Shown here: positions 55,679-64,000 of the stretch, piece after piece | Numbering within the stretch: the stretch's first letter is position 1 | Layout: each line of letters begins with the position of its first letter | NCBI GenBank assembly: GCA_028283765.1 | Contig: JAPWJY010000009.1 | Coordinates: 62,001 to 126,000, forward strand | Length of the DNA: 64,000 nucleotides | Reading direction: 5' to 3' | From: Parvibaculaceae bacterium | Lineage (GTDB): Bacteria; Pseudomonadota; Alphaproteobacteria; Parvibaculales; Parvibaculaceae | Position numbers and translations under genes: made by a program | Notes under the pieces: generated by a model | What the model was told of the DNA's origin: nothing | The model's input: only the letters and a program-made list of their open reading frames with translations | The model's database searches: none

Positions 55679-56377
55679 TCAGGCCTCCTTGTAGCGATAG
55701 CCGACACCATAAAGCGTTTCGATCATGTCGAAGTCCGTATCCACTTCCTTGAACTTCTTGCGCAGACGCTTGATGTGGCTGTCGATGGTCCTGTCGTCCA
55801 CATAGACCTGATCGTCATAGGCGGCGTCCATGAGCGAATCCCGGCTTTTGACATAGCCTGGCCGCTGGGCCAGCGCCTGGAGGATGAGAAATTCCGTTAC
55901 CGTGAGCACGACGCTCTTTTCATCCCAAGTACAGGAATGGCGTTCGGGATCGAGCCGGAGCTTGCCGCGCTCGACCGCGCCGACGCCGGGCTCCACCGGC
56001 ACGCCCTCGGCCTTGGGCTGCGAGCGGCGCAGCACCGCCTTCACCCGCTCGACCAGCAGGCGCTGGGAGAAGGGTTTGCGGATATAATCGTCGGCGCCCA
56101 TCTTGAGCCCGAACAATTCGTCGATCTCATCGTCCTTGGAGGTGAGAAAAATGACCGGCAGCTCCGATTTCTGGCGCAGGCGGCGCAGCAGTTCGATCCC
56201 GTCCATGCGCGGCATCTTGATGTCGAACACGGCCATGTCGGGCGGATTGGCCGAAAGGCCCGCCAGCGCCGCAGCCCCGTCATTATAGGTCTGGACGTGA
56301 TAGCCCTCGGCTTCGAGCGCAATAGAGACCGATACCAGAATGTTGCGGTCATCATCCACGAGCGCGATTGTCGGCAT
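55679..56377 (-). CDS. chvI: Response regulator ChvI
   Basis: A 232-aa OmpR-type regulator. The acidic pocket DDD (8-10), phospho-acceptor D52 in [12 protein letters not shown]79/S80 and K101 are present, followed by a winged-helix domain ([14 protein letters not shown]). ATG 56377 has AAGG five bases upstream and gives the family start [14 protein letters not shown] 56401 would add eight residues. It leads the chvI-chvG-hprK operon and is divergent from pckA. Confidence 0.94.
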   Translation of the reverse strand: MPTIALVDDDRNILVSVSIALEAEGYHVQTYNDGAAALAGLSANPPDMAVFDIKMPRMDGIELLRRLRQKSELPVIFLTSKDDEIDELFGLKMGADDYIRKPFSQRLLVERVKAVLRRSQPKAEGVPVEPGVGAVERGKLRLDPERHSCTWDEKSVVLTVTEFLILQALAQRPGYVKSRDSLMDAAYDDQVYVDDRTIDSHIKRLRKKFKEVDTDFDMIETLYGVGYRYKEA

Positions 56378-56951
56378 ATGCGCCTTGTCCTTTTCGGCCA
56401 TCACGAAACTACCAGCCTCCCGTCATCAGGCACCAAACCCTGCTCTAGGGCCGGTTTTAGCCCAAATTGTGGCAATATGGTAACCCTTCAGACGGACGCC
56501 GGATACGGCTGCGTGTCAAGGAGCGGCGGGGCCGGGACGCCGGCTGCCCCGCCGGGCCTCCCCCGGCCGGGCAGATGGAAAAACCTTTTTTCACGCAAAT
56601 GAGAGTCATTGCGCCAATTCGACGCTCAAATTATTGTGGATTTTCACCTCGGAATGAGGTTTTCAAGAGGGACATGAGTCGAAGACCCGCGGCAGGCCGC
56701 CAGCCCGCCCCGTAAATCGCTCACCCGCGGAGAGAAAAACCGGGCAACCGGCTGCGCGGGACGTCGGGGGACGAAGTCGTTAGGGTCCAACCAGACAGAT
56801 TTTGGCATGGACCGGTGGCCCGATCAGGGCGCCGGGCCTAGAAATTGATGAGGGCCTGGCCCTCCGGCAGGCATTCCCCGAGAACCGGCATCGGTTCCCG
56901 GCAGGGCCGGGACGGGGCGGAGAACAGCCTCGACACATATGGAGAAGAAGT
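56378..56951. other. Intergenic region between chvI and pckA
   Basis: About 570 bases with divergent promoters and no convincing gene. A part near 56590-56680 is AT-richer than the rest (CAAATTATTGTGGATTTTC). Closer to pckA are small stems: GAGGGCC-T-GGCCCTC near 56850 and GAACCG-GCAT-CGGTTC near 56885, which would lie in the pckA leader. An 82-codon frame at 56467-56715 has no ribosome site and is Arg/Pro-rich; I do not call it. Confidence 0.5.
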
Positions 56952-58553
56952 GTGAAACAGACCGGGCCCTACATCAGCAAGCATGGTGTCGAGGAAAGCG
57001 GATTTAAAAATCTCGCCGCGGCGCATTGGAACTATCGTCCCGCGGCCCTCTATGAAGAGGCGATCCTGCGGCATGAAGGCCATGTGGCGGCGGACGGGCC
57101 GTTCGTGGTCAAGACCGGCGTGCACACCGGCCGCTCCGCCAAGGACAAGTTCATTGTCCGCGACGCCTCGACCGAGAACACCGTGTGGTGGGATGGCAAC
57201 AAGGCCATGACGCCCGAGCAGTTCGACGTTCTCCATGCCGACATGCTCAAGTTCGCCGAAGGCCGCGAGCTTTTCATTCAGGACCTGTTCGGCGGCGCCG
57301 ATCCAATCCATCGCCTGCCGACCCGCGTGTACACGGAACTGGCCTGGCATTCGCTCTTCATCCAGGATCTGCTGATCGAACCGGCAGTGGAAGAACTCGC
57401 CGATTTCCAGCCGAAGTTCACGATCATCAACCTGCCGAGCTTCAGCGCCGATCCGGCCCGCCACGGCGCGCGCACCGAAACGATGATCGCCTGCAACTTC
57501 GCCAAGCGGATCGTCCTGATCGCGGGCACCTCCTATGCCGGCGAGACGAAGAAATCCGTCTTCTCGATGCTGAACTATGACCTGCCGGCCAAGCGCGTGA
57601 TGCCGATGCACTGCTCGGCCAATGTGGGCGACAAGGGTGACACGGCCATCTTCTTCGGCCTGTCCGGCACCGGCAAGACCACACTTTCGGCCGTTTCCAC
57701 CCGCACGCTGATCGGCGACGACGAGCATGGCTGGTCGGAAAGCGGCGTCTTCAACTTTGAAGGCGGCTGCTACGCCAAGATGATCAAGTTGTCGCCGGAA
57801 GCCGAGCCCGAGATTTACGCCACGACCAAGCGGTTCGGCACGGTGCTCGAAAATGTGGTGATGGACCCCGAGACCCGCCAGCTCGATCTCGACAGCGCGG
57901 CGCTTGCGGAAAACAGCCGTGGCGCCTATCCGCTTTCGTTCATTCCGAACGCCAGCGCCACCGGCCGCGCTCCGCACCCCAAGAACATCATCATGCTGAC
58001 GGCCGACGCCTTTGGTGTGCTGCCGCCCATCGCCAAGCTGACGCCCTCGCAGGCCATGTACCACTTCCTGTCGGGTTACACCGCCAAGGTCGCGGGCACG
58101 GAAAAGGGCGTGACCGAGCCCGAAGCCACCTTCTCGACCTGCTTCGGCGGCCCGTTCATGTCGCGCCACCCCACCGTCTACGGCAACCTGCTGCGCGACC
58201 TGATCGCCGAGCACAAGGTGGACTGCTGGCTGGTCAACACCGGCTGGACCGGCGGCGCCTATGGTACCGGCTCGCGCATGCCGATCAAGGCAACCCGCGC
58301 GCTGCTCGCCGCCGCCCTTGACGGCAGCCTCGCCCACGCCGAGTTCCATCTCGACCCCAACTTCGGCTTCCAGGTTCCGGTCGCGGTGCCGGGCGTCGAT
58401 ACGAAGATCCTGAACCCGCGCGACACATGGGCCGACAAGGCCGCCTATGACGCGCAGGCCCAGAAGGTTGTGAAGATGTTCATCGCCAACTTCGAGAAGT
58501 TCATCGACCACGTCGATCCCGACGTCATCGACGCGGCCCCCGCCGCCGAATAA
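56952..58553 (+). CDS. pckA: Phosphoenolpyruvate carboxykinase (ATP)
   Basis: A 533-aa enzyme converting oxaloacetate and ATP to PEP, the entry to gluconeogenesis. The kinase P-loop GLSGTGKT is at 236-243, with [20 protein letters not shown] (shortened) holding the metal-binding aspartate, and [16 protein letters not shown] near the end. The start is GTG at 56952, with GGAG seven bases upstream; earlier in-frame ATGs add about 50 unrelated residues. Divergent from chvI, which controls pckA in several relatives. It complements aceA/aceB for growth on two-carbon units. Confidence 0.96.
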   Translation: MKQTGPYISKHGVEESGFKNLAAAHWNYRPAALYEEAILRHEGHVAADGPFVVKTGVHTGRSAKDKFIVRDASTENTVWWDGNKAMTPEQFDVLHADMLKFAEGRELFIQDLFGGADPIHRLPTRVYTELAWHSLFIQDLLIEPAVEELADFQPKFTIINLPSFSADPARHGARTETMIACNFAKRIVLIAGTSYAGETKKSVFSMLNYDLPAKRVMPMHCSANVGDKGDTAIFFGLSGTGKTTLSAVSTRTLIGDDEHGWSESGVFNFEGGCYAKMIKLSPEAEPEIYATTKRFGTVLENVVMDPETRQLDLDSAALAENSRGAYPLSFIPNASATGRAPHPKNIIMLTADAFGVLPPIAKLTPSQAMYHFLSGYTAKVAGTEKGVTEPEATFSTCFGGPFMSRHPTVYGNLLRDLIAEHKVDCWLVNTGWTGGAYGTGSRMPIKATRALLAAALDGSLAHAEFHLDPNFGFQVPVAVPGVDTKILNPRDTWADKAAYDAQAQKVVKMFIANFEKFIDHVDPDVIDAAPAAE

Positions 58554-58575
58554 TCGTCAGGTCAGTCTGAACATG

Positions 58576-58605
58576 AAGGCCGGTTCCACAGGGACCGGCC
58601 TTTTT
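58576..58605 (+). terminator. Rho-independent terminator after pckA
   Basis: GGCCGGTTCC, ACA loop, GGGACCGGCC (10-bp stem with one wobble pair), then TTTTTCATG. It reaches the stop codon of the convergent unknown gene. Confidence 0.92.
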
Positions 58606-59459
58606 CATGCCCGCATCGCCGCGCACCAGGCCTTGTCGAGGGCGATCAGTTCATGAAAGCCCGCCTTGAGCGCACAGTGCATCCGCCGGGCAAGGGCGGC
58701 AAAGCTGTCGCGCAACGGTTTTTTTACCCCCGCATGGCCGATATTGACCATGTCGCTGAGCAGAAAGAGAATTTTTTCGATGTCGGCAGCCTCGGCCCGC
58801 ACCGTCTCGAAACATTCCATGATCCCGCCGATGCGCGGCGAAAGGCCGGATACCGGTGAGCGCCCTTGAGGGAAAAGAGCCGCCATCAGTTCCGGTCCCG
58901 GCAGGGCGGCGACGAGTGCTTCGAGGTCGGCCCGCAATCCGTCTGCCAGATCGTGCGTGATCCGGCGGTTGAACTTTTTCTCACCCAGAAGCTGGAGCAG
59001 TTGCCAGATGCGGCGGATCAGCCGCACCGAGAGGGCTGGCAGATCGGGTATTTCCCAAACCTGATCCTCCTCCCCGCCTTCCCCGTTTTTGTGCCTGCGC
59101 CGGAACACCCGCGACGCCAGCCGCTGCTCCCGCGCCTTGCGGACAAAGGCGGCGGCGGCCGCCGCCGGGGTGCCGGCCTGCGGGAAATGCCGCGAGAAAA
59201 GCTCCGCCATGCTGGAATCGACCGGCACGAAGCGGGCGTTCTGGCCGAACAGCGCCGGGCGAGGCGCATCGAAGGCGGAGGGCCGCGCGCGCGCCTGAAT
59301 GCAGAACCCCGATTCCTCGCTCGCGGCGTTCATGTCGGGCACGAAGAAGCGCCCGTCGGGCGAACGCCGTCCCGCCCCCTCGCTCGCGAACGGACTGATG
59401 GGCCTCGCCGCATTGGCCGCAAAAGGGGCGGCCATGGGCGGGATGGGGCCGGACGCCAT
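58605..59459 (-). CDS. Unknown protein between pckA and polA
   Basis: A 284-aa protein I do not recognise. ATG 59459 has GAGG six bases upstream. The first 80 residues are Ala/Pro-rich and look disordered; the C-terminal two thirds is helical, with an Arg-rich patch (RRRHKNG) near the middle, IWQLLQLLGEKKFNRRITHDL (shortened core) and a leucine/aspartate-rich end DIEKILFLLSDMVN. No signal peptide, membrane helix or catalytic motif. Opposing frames on the plus strand are Arg-rich shadows. Its stop touches the pckA terminator. Confidence 0.6.
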   Translation of the reverse strand: MASGPIPPMAAPFAANAARPISPFASEGAGRRSPDGRFFVPDMNAASEESGFCIQARARPSAFDAPRPALFGQNARFVPVDSSMAELFSRHFPQAGTPAAAAAAFVRKAREQRLASRVFRRRHKNGEGGEEDQVWEIPDLPALSVRLIRRIWQLLQLLGEKKFNRRITHDLADGLRADLEALVAALPGPELMAALFPQGRSPVSGLSPRIGGIMECFETVRAEAADIEKILFLLSDMVNIGHAGVKKPLRDSFAALARRMHCALKAGFHELIALDKAWCAAMRA

Positions 59460-59549
59460 GCTTAGCCTCGTGAAACCGGATCCTGCGCCCGATCATGCAC
59501 CCGGCGCGGGCGAGGCGGAACCGTCACGCGGGGGAAAATGATGCCGCGC

Positions 59550-62462
59550 TCAGTGCGCTTCGTCCCAGTTCAGGGCAGCCCGGGCCTCGACTTCAAGCGG
59601 CACCGAGAGCGCGAGCGCCGGATGGGGCGCATCGACCATCACTTTCGACACCAGCTTGCAGGTTTTTTCCGCGTCCTCCTCTGGCACCTCGAAGATAAGC
59701 TCGTCATGCACCTGAAGCAGCATCCGGGTCGAATGAAGTCCCGCCTGTTCCAGGGCGTCAGGCATGCGGATCATGGCGCGGCGGATGATGTCGGCGGCGG
59801 ACCCCTGAATCGGCGCATTGATCGCGGCACGCTCCATGAAGGCCCGTTCGGCGGGATTGCGGGAATTGATCGCGGGCAGCGAAATCCGCCGTCCGAACAC
59901 GGTTTCGACATAACCCTGGGCGTGGGCCGTCTCCCTGGTCGCGTCCATATAGGCCCGGATGCCGGGGAAGCGCGCGAAATAGGTGGTGATATAGTCGCCC
60001 GCCTCCTGCCGCGAAATGCCGAGTTGCTGGGCAAGGCCGAAGGCGGAAATGCCATAGATGATGCCGAAATTGATCGCCTTGGCCCGGCGGCGTACCGACG
60101 GATCCATCTTTTCCAGCGGCACGTTGAACATTTCGCTCGCCGTCATGGCGTGAATGTCGAGCCCGTCCGCGAAGGCCTGCCGCAAGGCCGGAATGTCGGC
60201 GATATGGGCAAGCAACCTCAGTTCGATCTGGCTGTAGTCGGCGGAAACCAGCCGGTTGCCCGGCTCGGCGATGAAGGCCGTCCGGATTCTGCGCCCCTCC
60301 TCGGTGCGGACCGGGATGTTCTGCAAATTGGGCTCGCTCGAGGCGAGCCGCCCTGTCGTGGTCGAGGCCAGCGAATAGGAGGTGTGGACGCGCCCGGTTT
60401 CGGGATTGATGAAGGTCGGCAGAGCATCGGTATAGGTGCTCTTGAGCTTGGCGAGGCCGCGCCAGTCGAGCACCGAGCGGGCGAGCGGCACACCCTGCAC
60501 CACGGCCAGCGTCTCCAGCGTGTCCGCGTCCGTGCTCCATGCGCCGGTCTTGGTTTTGCGCCCGCCTTCGAGCCCGAGCTTGCCGAACAGCAGATCGCCA
60601 AGCTGCTTGGGCGAGCCGATGTTGAAACGCTCGCCCGCGAGTCGGTAGATTTCCTCCTCCATGCCTTCCATCTTCTGGGCGAAGCCTGCGGACAGCCGCG
60701 CCAGCACCTGACGATCGATCTTGACGCCCGCCCGCTCCATCTCGACCAGCACCGGCACCAGAGGCCGCTCCAGCGTCTCGTAGAGCGTCGTCATGCGTTC
60801 GGCGACCAGCCGGGGCTTGAGGTGCCGCCACAGGCGCAGCGTCACGTCGGCGTCTTCCGCCGCATAGGCCGTGGCCTTGTCGATGGGCACCTTGTCGAAG
60901 GTGATGGCGGCCTTGCCGGTGCCCGCCACCTGCGAATAGGGGATGGGCTTGTGGCCCAGATGGCGCTCGGAAAGCTCATCCATGCCATGGCCGTGGCGGC
61001 CGGCGTCAAGCGCATAGGACATCAGCATGGTGTCGTCGATGGGCGACACCTCAAGCCCGTGCTGACGCAGCACCAGCATGTCGAACTTGAGGTTCTGGCC
61101 GATCTTCAGCACGCCGGGATCGGCCAGCAGCGGCTTCAGGGCGGCCAGCGCCTCCTTCAGCGGTATCTGGGCCGGGGCGTTCTCGCCTGAAAAATCGAAC
61201 CCCTCGCCCGCGCCATGCTGCAGGGGCACATAACAGGCCCTGCCCGGCTCGACGGACAGCGAAAAGCCGACCAGCCGGGCCTGCATCGCATCGAGCGAGT
61301 CGGTTTCCGTATCGATGGCGACGAAGCCCTTTTCCCGCGCCGCGTCGAGCCAGCGGTCGAGTTCGGCAAGATCGGTGACGCAGACATGCTCGGCCGTGGC
61401 GAAATCGCCATCCCCGCCGGGACAAGGCACGCCCGGTATGCCCCCGGGCGACTTTCCGGCATCGTGGGCAGCCTCCTGCGGCGCCTCCTCGCCCAGGACC
61501 TCATCGAAAGCGTGGTGGCTGGCCGAAACCGGAACATCGGCTATGTCCACATCGAGATCGGCCGCGACCCGGCGGGTCAGGGTCTTGAACTCCATGTCGC
61601 GCAGGAAGGAAACCAGCAGCCTGCCGTCGGGCTTGTGCACGGTCATGTCCTCGAAAGGCACCTCGACCGGCACATCGCCGTCAAGCTGGACCAGACGCCG
61701 CGAAACCCGCGCCAGATCGGCGAATTCGGTCAGATTTTCGCGCCTTTTCGGCTGCTTTATCTCGCCCGCCCGGGCCAGAAGCTGCTCCAGATCGCCATAT
61801 TCGAGGATAAGCTGCGCCGCCGTCTTGATGCCGATGCCGGGCACGCCGGGCACATTGTCGACCGAATCGCCCGACAGGGCCTGCACGTCGACGACCTTTT
61901 CAGGCGGCACCCCGAACTTCTCGACCACCTCGGCCGGGCCGATGGTTTTCATCTTCATGGTGTCGAGGAGATCGACCCCCTCGCCCACAAGCTGCATCAG
62001 GTCCTTGTCCGAGGAAACGATGGTGACCCGGGCTCCGGCGGCGCGGGCAAGCCGGGTATAGGTCGCGATCAGATCGTCGGCCTCATAGTTCACCAGCTCG
62101 ATGCAGGGCACCCCGAAGGCGCGCACCGCATCGCGGATCAGGGCGAACTGGGGCACCAGATCCTCCGGGGCGGGCGGACGGTTGGCCTTGTATTCAGGAT
62201 AGATATCGTTGCGGAAAGTCTTGCCGGAGGCGTCGAAAATGACCGCCAGATGGCTTGGCTCGAACTCGTCCCGGGTGTCGCAGATCAGCTTGTAAAGCAT
62301 GTTGCAGAAGCCCGAAACCGCGCCGATCGGCATCCCGTCCGAACGGGTCAGAGGCGGCAGCGCATGGTAGGCCCTGAAAATATAGCCCGATCCGTCGATC
62401 AGGAAGACATGGTCCTGACGCCCCGGCGCATGGCCCTTTTCCGAACCGCTCCCGCTTGTCAT
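59550..62462 (-). CDS. polA: DNA polymerase I
   Basis: A 970-aa, complete three-domain enzyme. The 5'-nuclease domain begins FLIDGSGYIFRAYHAL and continues to SGDSVDNVPGVPGIG; the proofreading domain (about 370-560) keeps the catalytic acids in VAIDTETDSLD; the polymerase domain has motif A (SADYSQIELRLLAH), motif B (RRRAKAINFGIIYG) and motif C (LQVHDELIFE). AAGGAGG lies nine bases before the ATG. It fills gaps in repair and removes RNA primers. Confidence 0.97.
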   Translation of the reverse strand: MTSGSGSEKGHAPGRQDHVFLIDGSGYIFRAYHALPPLTRSDGMPIGAVSGFCNMLYKLICDTRDEFEPSHLAVIFDASGKTFRNDIYPEYKANRPPAPEDLVPQFALIRDAVRAFGVPCIELVNYEADDLIATYTRLARAAGARVTIVSSDKDLMQLVGEGVDLLDTMKMKTIGPAEVVEKFGVPPEKVVDVQALSGDSVDNVPGVPGIGIKTAAQLILEYGDLEQLLARAGEIKQPKRRENLTEFADLARVSRRLVQLDGDVPVEVPFEDMTVHKPDGRLLVSFLRDMEFKTLTRRVAADLDVDIADVPVSASHHAFDEVLGEEAPQEAAHDAGKSPGGIPGVPCPGGDGDFATAEHVCVTDLAELDRWLDAAREKGFVAIDTETDSLDAMQARLVGFSLSVEPGRACYVPLQHGAGEGFDFSGENAPAQIPLKEALAALKPLLADPGVLKIGQNLKFDMLVLRQHGLEVSPIDDTMLMSYALDAGRHGHGMDELSERHLGHKPIPYSQVAGTGKAAITFDKVPIDKATAYAAEDADVTLRLWRHLKPRLVAERMTTLYETLERPLVPVLVEMERAGVKIDRQVLARLSAGFAQKMEGMEEEIYRLAGERFNIGSPKQLGDLLFGKLGLEGGRKTKTGAWSTDADTLETLAVVQGVPLARSVLDWRGLAKLKSTYTDALPTFINPETGRVHTSYSLASTTTGRLASSEPNLQNIPVRTEEGRRIRTAFIAEPGNRLVSADYSQIELRLLAHIADIPALRQAFADGLDIHAMTASEMFNVPLEKMDPSVRRRAKAINFGIIYGISAFGLAQQLGISRQEAGDYITTYFARFPGIRAYMDATRETAHAQGYVETVFGRRISLPAINSRNPAERAFMERAAINAPIQGSAADIIRRAMIRMPDALEQAGLHSTRMLLQVHDELIFEVPEEDAEKTCKLVSKVMVDAPHPALALSVPLEVEARAALNWDEAH

Positions 62463-62572
62463 GCGCCGCGTCCTCCTTATGTTGGGTTGGCCCGCCACTA
62501 TATAACCGGGGCCTGCGCGAGACATAGCCTGTGCGAACCGGCAATGACAGCATCTGGAAGCCTGAGAAAATC

Positions 62573-63568
62573 ATGTCCTATCTGCCCGATCCCGAAGTTC
62601 TTGCCGTTCCCCAGGCTCCCGAACCCGTCAAGGCACCTGAAATCCCCAACGCCATCGAGGCCCGCGCCCTGCGCAAGGTCTACCGCGCCTCGAACGGGCA
62701 GCCCGCCAAGGAAGCGCTGAAAAGCATCGATCTCGCCATTCCCAAAGGATCGATCTTCGGTCTGCTGGGGCCGAACGGGGCGGGCAAATCGACCTTCATC
62801 AACATTCTCGCCGGGCTGGTGATGAAGACCTCCGGCGACGTCTCGATCTGGGGCTTCGACATCGACGTCAATCCGCGCATGGCCCGCGCCTCCATCGGCA
62901 TCGTGCCGCAGGAACTGACCATCGACCCGTTTTTCACGCCATTCGAGGCGCTGGAGCTTCAGGCGGGCCTTTATGGCGTGCCCAAAAAGGAGCGCCGGAC
63001 CATGGAAATCCTCGACGCCATGGGGCTCGCCGACAAGGCCCGGGCCTATGCCCGCACCCTTTCAGGTGGCATGAGGCGGCGTCTGCTGGTGGCCAAGGCC
63101 ATGGTTCACAACCCGCCGGTGATCGTGCTGGACGAGCCCACCGCAGGCGTGGACGTGGAGCTGCGCCGCCAGCTCTGGGACTATGTGAAAGGCCTCAACG
63201 ACCGGGGCACGACCATCGTGCTCACCACCCATTATCTGGAAGAAGCGCAGGAACTGTGCGACCGCATCGCCATCATCAACCATGGCGAGGTGGTGACCAA
63301 TGAGCCGACCAGCCAGCTTCTGGCCCGGCTTTCCGACAAGCAGCTCGTGATCCGGGCCGCCCGCCCGATCACCAGCCTGCCCGGAGGGCTCGACGATCTG
63401 AAGCCCGAGCTTCGCCGGGACGGACAACTGGCGCTGCACTACAGTCCCAAGGACAGTCCCGTCCCCGCCGTGCTTGCCCGCCTCGCCGCGCTGGGCATCG
63501 AGGTCGTGGACCTCACGACCGAGGAATCGACGCTGGAAGATGTCTTTTTACAACTGACGGCAGGGTAA
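62573..63568 (+). CDS. ABC transporter ATP-binding protein (ABC-2 type)
   Basis: A 331-aa ATPase. Walker A GPNGAGKS is at 66-73, the Q-loop at VPQE (111-114), the signature LSGGM at 163-167, Walker B VIVLDEP ending D187-E188, and the H-loop in TTHYLEEAQ. A C-terminal extension of about 100 residues follows. This is the pattern of daunorubicin/multidrug or polysaccharide ABC-2 exporters, whose permease is a separate protein; none lies within the next 430 bases. The N terminus has about 28 proline-rich residues before the domain. Divergent from polA. Confidence 0.9.
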   Translation: MSYLPDPEVLAVPQAPEPVKAPEIPNAIEARALRKVYRASNGQPAKEALKSIDLAIPKGSIFGLLGPNGAGKSTFINILAGLVMKTSGDVSIWGFDIDVNPRMARASIGIVPQELTIDPFFTPFEALELQAGLYGVPKKERRTMEILDAMGLADKARAYARTLSGGMRRRLLVAKAMVHNPPVIVLDEPTAGVDVELRRQLWDYVKGLNDRGTTIVLTTHYLEEAQELCDRIAIINHGEVVTNEPTSQLLARLSDKQLVIRAARPITSLPGGLDDLKPELRRDGQLALHYSPKDSPVPAVLARLAALGIEVVDLTTEESTLEDVFLQLTAG

Positions 63569-63619
63569 TTTGCCGACCATCAACGTTTATTTGCTGTAAA
63601 TTTCCTCTCCTTTTGCAAT

Positions 63620-63629
63620 ACAATATTGT
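63620..63629. promoter_or_regulatory. Palindrome in AT-rich DNA upstream of the last gene
   Basis: ACAATATTGT is a perfect 10-bp palindrome in the AT-rich stretch that follows the ABC ATPase, 75 bases before the next start codon. It may be an operator; nothing else supports it. Confidence 0.35.
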
Positions 63630-63704
63630 GACATTGTAATCATCTTATCTGTCTGGGGTTTCGCTTCTATGGCGATATGTGAGACGGCATAGGGGGGAGT
63701 CCAC

Positions 63705-64000
63705 ATGTCCACAACTCCCATTATGCAAAAAATTGCGACAATAGGCCGTCTTGTCCGACATCTGAGCCTGTTGCCCATAATTCACGATCAAACCCGGCCA
63801 TTAACGCCGGAATCCCCCGGAATCATCAGTCCTGACGTGATTGCGCAGATCACCGGAGCCCTGTCCGATAAAATTGAAACGATGACGGCGAAGCTGGAAG
63901 GCATGAGTGCCCATGAAGCAGAACCGTCCCCCGGCCATAGCCTGTCTGATGAAATCGCGGCCTGCCGCCAGATTGCGGAGCGGTGCATTTTTATTCTGGG
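63705..64000 (+). CDS. 5' part of an unknown gene running off the window
   Basis: An open frame of 98 codons begins at ATG 63705, with GGGGGGAG six bases upstream, and is still open at the end of the window. It starts STTPIMQKIATIGRLVRHLS and continues with a helical, Glu/Asp-containing stretch (VIAQITGALSDKIETMTAKL). I do not recognise it. The region is less GC-rich than the rest of the window, and third positions are less GC-biased, suggesting a recently acquired or variable gene. The product cannot be judged from this part. Confidence 0.6.
   Translation, partial: MSTTPIMQKIATIGRLVRHLSLLPIIHDQTRPLTPESPGIISPDVIAQITGALSDKIETMTAKLEGMSAHEAEPSPGHSLSDEIAACRQIAERCIFIL

Noticed and set aside
56467-56715. 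82-codon frame between chvI and pckA
   Set aside because: No ribosome site, Arg/Pro-rich composition, and it lies where divergent promoters are expected.
63587-63778. 63-codon minus-strand frame after the ABC ATPase
   Set aside because: It overlaps the better supported plus-strand start at 63705 and lacks a convincing ribosome site.
1-64000. CRISPR array, rRNA, tRNA or insertion sequence
   Set aside because: I saw no regularly spaced repeats, no tRNA-like cloverleaf with CCA-type end and no transposase reading frame.

Overview
The window is a GC-rich chromosomal segment of an alphaproteobacterium, gene-dense and with no mobile element, rRNA, tRNA or CRISPR array that I can see. The order hprK-chvG-chvI next to pckA, the aroK-aroB-CNNM/CBS cluster divergent from xerD-accA, the adjacent hisG/hisZ/hisS, and a ScfR-type regulator beside aceB/aceA all point to Alphaproteobacteria of the Hyphomicrobiales/Parvibaculales type. 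The many xenobiotic and lipid genes (epoxide hydrolases, flavin monooxygenase, nitronate monooxygenase, acyl-CoA ligases, sulfatase) suggest a hydrocarbon- or terpenoid-using heterotroph; the genus is inference.

Layout. 1-4.6 kb: the secA tail, a spinster-like MFS permease and two tandem epoxide hydrolases. 4.6-16 kb: housekeeping genes (accA, xerD, an unknown exported protein, a small membrane protein, aroK-aroB-CNNM/CBS, hisG, a frameshifted hisZ, hisS). 16.2-18.8 kb: cyanide-insensitive bd oxidase cioAB plus a 47-aa DUF2474-like subunit. 18.8-23.4 kb: glyoxylate shunt (aceB, aceA) with its divergent ScfR regulator. 23.4-28 kb: a Baeyer-Villiger-like monooxygenase, a RraA-like gene, and speD-speE behind a long structured leader. 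28-32 kb: a TetR gene divergent from an operon of two long GST-like proteins and a nitronate monooxygenase. 32-39 kb: uppP, a flavin oxidoreductase/hydrolase pair, an HxlR-controlled reductase, a Bcr/CflA exporter and a frameshifted lipid A deacylase gene. 39-46 kb: acyl-CoA ligase, kup, enoyl-CoA hydratase-like gene, a small double-glycine-leader peptide gene in an AT-rich pocket, and a D-aminoacylase-type amidohydrolase. 46-53.3 kb: a GH17-GT2 glucan synthase, SDR, acyl-CoA ligase, sulfatase. 53.4-64 kb: hprK-chvG-chvI, pckA, an unknown gene, polA, an ABC ATPase and the start of another gene in AT-rich DNA.

Metabolism joins up: acyl-CoA ligases and the hydratase-like protein feed acetyl-CoA, the glyoxylate shunt and PEP carboxykinase turn it into sugar precursors, and HprK/ChvGI probably sense carbon and envelope state. 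The least conventional items are the probable double-glycine-leader (bacteriocin/microcin-like) peptide at 43679, the 8-codon upstream ORF in the speD leader, five terminators sharing a TTTTCATG tail, and two genes (hisZ, lpxR) each broken by one missing base.
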